Assembly: GCA_050485905.1 (NCBI GenBank)
Contig: JBJHCH010000020.1
Coordinates: 1 to 39,547, forward strand
Source of the DNA: JAWLCA01 sp050485905
Lineage (GTDB): Bacteria > Pseudomonadota > Alphaproteobacteria > Rhodobacterales > Rhodobacteraceae
Direction: 5' to 3'
DNA length: 39,547 bases
Shown here: positions 35,125 to 39,547 of the stretch, piece by piece
Position numbering within the stretch: position 1 is the stretch's first letter
Layout of the letters: each line of letters starts with the position of its first letter
Program-made: the position numbers and the translations under genes
The notes under the pieces: generated by a model
Told to the model about the DNA's origin: nothing
What the model saw: only the letters and a program-made list of their open reading frames with translations
The model's database searches: none

Positions 35125-38097
35125 TTGGTTCCGGAGTTCCTGTTTCAGGACCACCCACACGCGATCTGGGTCGTCACCGTCGCAGGTGACGGCATCATCG
35201 CGTGCAATTCCGCTGCCGAGCGACTGCTGGGGATCGATGCCGACCAAGTGACATCGCTTTCGCCGGCCGAGGTCGGACTTCATGCGCTCGATGGCGGGCG
35301 GGTGCGCATCGGTGCGCCCGGCTGCCCGGCCGTCGAGGTCAGGCTTGCGGAACATGCTGGCGAGTGGCGGGGCCGTCCGGCGCGGTTCCTGATGGCCGAA
35401 CCGCTGGCTGTTCAACCGGACGGCGTCAACGCCGCACAACTCGCCACGCGCGACGAAATGCTGGCCGCCGCGCTGAAACTGGGCCAGTTCGGCGTGATGG
35501 AGGGGGATCCGGCAAACGGCGCCCTGCATTGCTCGCCCGAGGCGCTGGAACTGCTCGGCCTGTCACAGGACCGGCCTGAGATCGGTTTCCAGGGGTTCCT
35601 GTCGCTGCTCCATCCGGGAGATCGGGAGATCTATGAGTCCGCCCGAGAGCAGGCATCGCGGGCAGGTCGTCTGCTTGACGTCACGGTGCAGATCAGGCGC
35701 GCTGATGATGGCGCATTGCGGCATATTCGCGTCATCAGCGGCACCCCTCTCGCCGGCAAGGACGAGGTGCCGCGCAGCCTGATCGAGGACGTGACAGAGA
35801 TGATCACCCTGCGCGAAGCCGCTGCGCAACTTTCCAGGCGGGTGCAAAGCGTCATCGACAGCATGCCCTCGCCGTTCTTCCTGATCGGACGCGATCTGCG
35901 CGTGCTCTATGTCAACGAGGCCGGTCTTCTGGTGCTGCGAGAAGGGCGCGGCAGAGAGGTCGATCCGGTCGGCGAGAGGCTTTGGGCGGTGTTCCCGGAA
36001 CTCGAGGCCGAGCTTGGCCCCGGATTCGACGATCTGCTGTCGGGCGGGCCGCCGGTGGCGACGATGGTGCATCTGGCCGAATGGAACAGCACCTTTCGCG
36101 TAGATGCCTTTGCCACGCCCGATGGCATCGCGGCGCACGCCCGCAACGTGACCAAGCGAGTGCTTGCAGAACAGGCGTTGCGGCAAAGCGAGGAGCGTTT
36201 CAGGCTCGCCATGCAGGCGGCGCGCGATGTGATCTTCGACTGGGATGTCGCCGCGGATGTGCTGGTCTGGAGTGAGTCGGTGCGCGACCGCTTCGGCTAC
36301 GATCCGGCTGTATTTCCCGGCAATCTTCAGGGCTGGCTGGATCGTGTGCATTCCGAAGACCGCCCGATGATGGTCGAGGCGATCGCGCAGGCCGGCGAGG
36401 CCGGGCGGGAGGTCGCCCCGCAACAGCACGAATATCGCCTGCTGCGCGCGGATGGCAGTGTGGCCCATGTGATCAGCCGCGGCATGTCGGTCCACGATGC
36501 GCAGGGCCGCGTCGTGCGCGTGGTCGGCAGTATCCTCGACGTGACCGAGATCCGGCATGAGGACGCCCGGCTGCGCGCGGTCGTCGAAGTCGCGGCGGAT
36601 GGGATCTTCGAATACGATCCTGCCCGCCGGGTGATGATCTTTTCCGAAGGCATCCGCACGGTCTTCGGGCAGGACTGGGTCGGCGAGCGGCCGGTGCCCT
36701 CGCCCTGGCGCGAGGCGCTGCACCCCGAGGACCGGGAGCGTGTAAGGCAAGACTTCCGCGACTTCAGCCGCAGCGCGGAAACCCGCACCCGGATGGAATA
36801 CCGGATGCGGCGGGGCGACGGCACCTATGCCCATGTGCGCGAGAAACTGGTGGCGCTGCGCGACGATTCGGGAAAGGGGGTCTGGTTCATCGGCAGCCTC
36901 GACGATGTGACCGTGGAGCGCGAGGTCGAAGAACGCATACGCCAATCCGAGAAGATCGAGGCCATCGGCAAGCTGACGGGGGGTGTCGCCCATGATTTCA
37001 ACAACCTTCTGACCGTCATTCTGGGCAATGCAGAGCTTCTGGCAGATTCGCGCGGTCTGGATGCCGAGGGGCGCCGCATGGCCAGCGCCATCCTGGGCGC
37101 GGCCGAGCGCGGCGCGGAACTGACCGGGGCGCTTCTGGCCTTTGCGCGCAAGCAGCCGCTGGCGCCCCGTGCGCTGGACACCGCCGATGTGATGGAGGAA
37201 CTGCGCAGCCTGCTGGCACGCACCCTGCCCGCCAGCATCGATCTGCGTGTCATTGCGGATCCTGATGTCTGGATGATCGAAGCAGATCCGACGCAGATGA
37301 ACGCGGCGCTGCTGAACCTTGCCGTCAACGCGCGCGACGCGATGGCGACCGGCGGCAAGCTGACGATCGAATGTGCCAACGCCCGACTGGACGATGCCTA
37401 TGTCGCAGCCCACCCCGAGGCGACGGCGGGCGACTTCCTGCGCATCTCGGTCAGCGACACCGGCTGTGGCATGGCGGCCGACGTTCTTGGCCGCTCGTTG
37501 GAGCCTTTCTTCACGACAAAGCCGCCCGGCGCGGGCTCGGGCATCGGGCTGAGCATGGTGCACGGGTTCGTGCGCCAGTCTGGCGGTCACCTGAGCCTCT
37601 ATTCCGAGCCCGACGTCGGCACCACCGTCGCGCTGTACCTGCCGCGCAGCGCCGATAGTCGGGCCGCGCCCTCCGATCAGAATGGCGACAGTGCGCTGAT
37701 GTCGGGCGCGGGCGAGCACATACTGGTGGTCGAGGATAACGATGCCCTGCGCCGCCATGTCGTCGATCTGGTGGGCGGGCTGGGATACCGCGTCAGCGCG
37801 GCGGCAGATGCCGACGAGGCCCTGACACTTCTGCGCGAGCGTGGCGATGTCGATCTGCTGTTCACGGATGTGGTGATGCCGGGAGAATTGAACGGCCCGA
37901 TGCTGGCCCGCAGGGCGGCGCGGGAATTTCCCGCGCTGCGGGTTCTGTTCACCTCTGGCTACACTGACAATGCGATCGTGCATCACGGCCGTCTGGATCC
38001 GGGCGTGCAACTTCTGTCAAAACCCTATAGACGCCAGGAACTCGCGCTGAAACTTCACGAAGCGTTGCGCGCCGATGCCTATCCGGCCGGCGGTTAA
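35125..38097 (+). CDS. Soluble multi-PAS hybrid histidine kinase
   Basis: The 990-residue sensor has no membrane segment and about five PAS-type sensor domains in tandem over residues 1-610; PAC-like ends include SLIEDVTEM, AHARNVTKR, GSILDVTEI and GSLDDVTVE. The dimerisation/phosphoacceptor region has H623 in GGVAHDFNNLLTVI. An HATPase domain follows, with N-box LLNLAVNARDAM, G1 VSDTGCGM, F-box EPFFTTK and G2 GSGIGLSMVHGF. The C-terminal receiver domain has D871, phosphoacceptor D915 in LLFTDVVMPG and K966 in LLSKPY. The signal is unknown; the lack of membrane segments points to an internal cue such as redox, light or a ligand. The start is TTG 35125, the first possible start after an in-frame stop at 35089, with GAGG five bases upstream. 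Confidence 0.88.
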   Translation: MVPEFLFQDHPHAIWVVTVAGDGIIACNSAAERLLGIDADQVTSLSPAEVGLHALDGGRVRIGAPGCPAVEVRLAEHAGEWRGRPARFLMAEPLAVQPDGVNAAQLATRDEMLAAALKLGQFGVMEGDPANGALHCSPEALELLGLSQDRPEIGFQGFLSLLHPGDREIYESAREQASRAGRLLDVTVQIRRADDGALRHIRVISGTPLAGKDEVPRSLIEDVTEMITLREAAAQLSRRVQSVIDSMPSPFFLIGRDLRVLYVNEAGLLVLREGRGREVDPVGERLWAVFPELEAELGPGFDDLLSGGPPVATMVHLAEWNSTFRVDAFATPDGIAAHARNVTKRVLAEQALRQSEERFRLAMQAARDVIFDWDVAADVLVWSESVRDRFGYDPAVFPGNLQGWLDRVHSEDRPMMVEAIAQAGEAGREVAPQQHEYRLLRADGSVAHVISRGMSVHDAQGRVVRVVGSILDVTEIRHEDARLRAVVEVAADGIFEYDPARRVMIFSEGIRTVFGQDWVGERPVPSPWREALHPEDRERVRQDFRDFSRSAETRTRMEYRMRRGDGTYAHVREKLVALRDDSGKGVWFIGSLDDVTVEREVEERIRQSEKIEAIGKLTGGVAHDFNNLLTVILGNAELLADSRGLDAEGRRMASAILGAAERGAELTGALLAFARKQPLAPRALDTADVMEELRSLLARTLPASIDLRVIADPDVWMIEADPTQMNAALLNLAVNARDAMATGGKLTIECANARLDDAYVAAHPEATAGDFLRISVSDTGCGMAADVLGRSLEPFFTTKPPGAGSGIGLSMVHGFVRQSGGHLSLYSEPDVGTTVALYLPRSADSRAAPSDQNGDSALMSGAGEHILVVEDNDALRRHVVDLVGGLGYRVSAAADADEALTLLRERGDVDLLFTDVVMPGELNGPMLARRAAREFPALRVLFTSGYTDNAIVHHGRLDPGVQLLSKPYRRQELALKLHEALRADAYPAGG

Positions 38098-38156
38098 CGC
38101 CCGATTCACGCTCGGCTGAGACTGTCCGGTCACAGAGCCTTCGGAGCAGAACTGCC

Positions 38157-39547
38157 ATGCCGCGCGACGTGGACATCAGCATTGTCGTGTCCATCGCGGC
38201 GATGCTGGTGCTGTTTTCGCTCGTCCTAAGTGCCATTGCCATGCGCAACAACAGCGATCAGGCGTCGCGTGGCGGCATGGCCTGGCTCTTTGCCGCAAAC
38301 AGCGTGTTCCTGATCGGAACGATCGCGCTGCTGCTTAGCCCGATCCTGCCGTTCTGGATCAGTGCCGGGCTGGTGATCCTTGGCGCGCATCTGGGGATCA
38401 TCTTCGGCTACTTCGCGCTCTGCCGGGCCTTGGGCAGGACGCCGCATCTGGCGCGCTTTGCGGGATTGGCGACAGTCTCCATCGGCGGGCAGGCGGCCGC
38501 TGCGGTCATCTTCGGCGATGTCGGGGTGCTGGTTCTGACCAGTTCCGTGATCAACGGCGCGCTGGGTTTGGTGATTGCCCGTCTGCTCTGGCCGCTCGCC
38601 ATGCCGCTCGGGCGTGAATATGCGATGCTCGCGGCGCTGCCGTTCATCGCGATCTCTGTCAGCTATCTGGCGCGGCTTCCGATCCTCGCGTTCGGCCTGC
38701 CCGAACAGATCATGCTGATCGCCACCCTGACGATCACCTTCCTGCTCGCGTTTTCGGCGCTGCAATGGTGTTTCGCGCTGATCTCCTATCGCGCGGTCAG
38801 GATCAACCTGCGGCTGGACGCCGAACGGATCAAAGCGCAGGAGGCGAGCCGGCTGAAATCGCAGTTCCTGGCGAACATGAGCCACGAGATCCGCACCCCC
38901 CTGAACGGCGTCCTCGGGATGGCGCAGATCGTGCGCGACCAGATCAGCGAGCCGGAACAGCGCCAGATGGTTGAGACGATCCAGGACAGCGGCGAGAGCC
39001 TGCTGGGAATTCTGAACGACATACTGGATATCTCGAAGATCGAGGCGGGCAAGATGGAGCTGGAAAGCGCCCCGTTCGTGCCCGCCGAGGTGATCGGTCG
39101 GCTGGAGCGGCTATACCGGATGCGCGCGCGGGAGAAGGGGCTGCGCTTCGCGGTGGATGTCGCACCCGAACTGACCCGCGCTCGGGTCGGCGACGTGCAT
39201 CGCATCACCCAGATTTTGAACAACCTGCTGAGCAACGCGATCAAGTTCACCGAAACCGGCGCGGTGGAACTGACGGCTGGCATCGCAGACGACGGCGGGC
39301 TGCGCATCCGCCTGCACGACACCGGAATCGGCATGAGCGAGGATCAGATCGCGCGGGTCTTTGACGAGTTCATTCAGGCCGACGCCAGCATCACCCGGCG
39401 CTATGGTGGCACCGGGCTGGGCATGCCGATCGTGCGCCGGCTGACTGCGATGATGGGTGGCACGCTGGCGGTGGAGTCCGTGCCGGGCAGCGGCACGACC
39501 TTCACGATCGACCTGCCGTTGCCCGAGGCGGTGGTGGCGGATGCGGA
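38157..39547 (+). CDS. Membrane histidine kinase (possibly hybrid), 3' end cut by window
   Basis: The 463 codons visible encode an N-terminal membrane region (1-211) with about six or seven hydrophobic segments, starting VDISIVVSIAAMLVLFSLVLS. A short linker helix (RINLRLDAERIKAQEA) leads to the HisKA domain with H243 in MSHEIRTPLNGVLGM. The HATPase domain shows N-box ILNNLLSNAIKFTE, G1 HDTGIGMSED, F-box VFDEFIQAD and G2 RYGGTGLGMPIV. The sequence runs on past the end of the window; this BarA/ArcB-like type often carries receiver domains after the kinase, which could be so here. The start ATG 38157 has GGAG 11 bases upstream. The gap to the multi-PAS kinase is 59 bp, so the two may share a transcript and a pathway. 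Confidence 0.86.
   Translation, partial: MPRDVDISIVVSIAAMLVLFSLVLSAIAMRNNSDQASRGGMAWLFAANSVFLIGTIALLLSPILPFWISAGLVILGAHLGIIFGYFALCRALGRTPHLARFAGLATVSIGGQAAAAVIFGDVGVLVLTSSVINGALGLVIARLLWPLAMPLGREYAMLAALPFIAISVSYLARLPILAFGLPEQIMLIATLTITFLLAFSALQWCFALISYRAVRINLRLDAERIKAQEASRLKSQFLANMSHEIRTPLNGVLGMAQIVRDQISEPEQRQMVETIQDSGESLLGILNDILDISKIEAGKMELESAPFVPAEVIGRLERLYRMRAREKGLRFAVDVAPELTRARVGDVHRITQILNNLLSNAIKFTETGAVELTAGIADDGGLRIRLHDTGIGMSEDQIARVFDEFIQADASITRRYGGTGLGMPIVRRLTAMMGGTLAVESVPGSGTTFTIDLPLPEAVVADA

Noticed and set aside
35563..38010. 815-codon minus-strand frame opposite the multi-PAS kinase
   Set aside because: The plus strand has all kinase and receiver motifs; the antisense frame has none.

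Overview
The window is GC-rich, gene-dense chromosomal DNA from an alphaproteobacterium, most likely order Rhodobacterales (Rhodobacter/Paracoccus-like; genus not resolved). The cues are a CenR-type response regulator, an LdtR-type MarR regulator, two porins of the rhodobacterial type (short MKK/MNK signal peptides, repeats of GGRIR and YGN strands, terminal Phe), the DUF3576-leuS-lptE-holA run, and small marker genes (DUF1467, DUF2853, SdhE, EI24). I saw no rRNA, tRNA, CRISPR array, IS element or prophage.

Layout. 1-1560 (minus): start of a thioredoxin-fold gene, a small membrane protein and exonuclease III. 1779-2465 (minus): cenR, with its own terminator. 2623-4214 (plus): ribA overlapped by a YkuD L,D-transpeptidase. 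4215-4438: a convergent gap with two unusual short-repeat arrays. 4439-7397 (minus): a YggS-type PLP protein and two paralogous porins, each porin followed by a strong terminator. 7655-12938 (plus): DUF3576 lipoprotein, leuS, lptE, holA and a GST. 12997-14181 (minus): a flavoprotein.

14281-19312 is the least explained part. It holds a 359-residue protein of unknown family (plus) that meets, after 18 bp, a two-gene minus operon. That operon encodes a 1159-residue protein and a 144-residue acidic protein. The large protein has about eleven tandem helical repeats of about 82 residues followed by a C-terminal HExxH-type zincin-like domain. I consider this the best candidate for an undescribed system.

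19649-25890: DUF2853, ahcY, an HD-domain hydrolase (plus) and carB. 25999-29891: a CPBP-type membrane protease, then aspS directly followed by a BglII-family restriction endonuclease gene that overlaps tail to tail an MT-A70 adenine methyltransferase gene, i.e. a compact restriction-modification system behind a housekeeping gene. 29986-31266 (minus): an LdtR-like MarR regulator, sdhE and an XRE regulator. 31350-33854 (plus): aspartate aminotransferase, nitroreductase and EI24 membrane protein. 33838-34924 (minus): DUF1467, methylmalonyl-CoA epimerase and HPF/RaiA. 35125-end (plus): a soluble multi-PAS hybrid histidine kinase and a membrane histidine kinase cut by the window edge.

How the genes work together. 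Most are core metabolism or envelope genes. Envelope genes are frequent: porins, lptE, L,D-transpeptidase, CenR and LdtR. Several neighbours are translationally coupled by GTGA, ATGA, TTGA or TGATG overlaps: ribA/ldt, lptE/holA, aspS/REase, XRE/sdhE, nitroreductase/EI24 and mce/DUF1467. A 75-bp dispersed repeat containing a TTGGGCACGCGTGC hairpin lies after two unrelated plus-strand genes (12939 and 22326).
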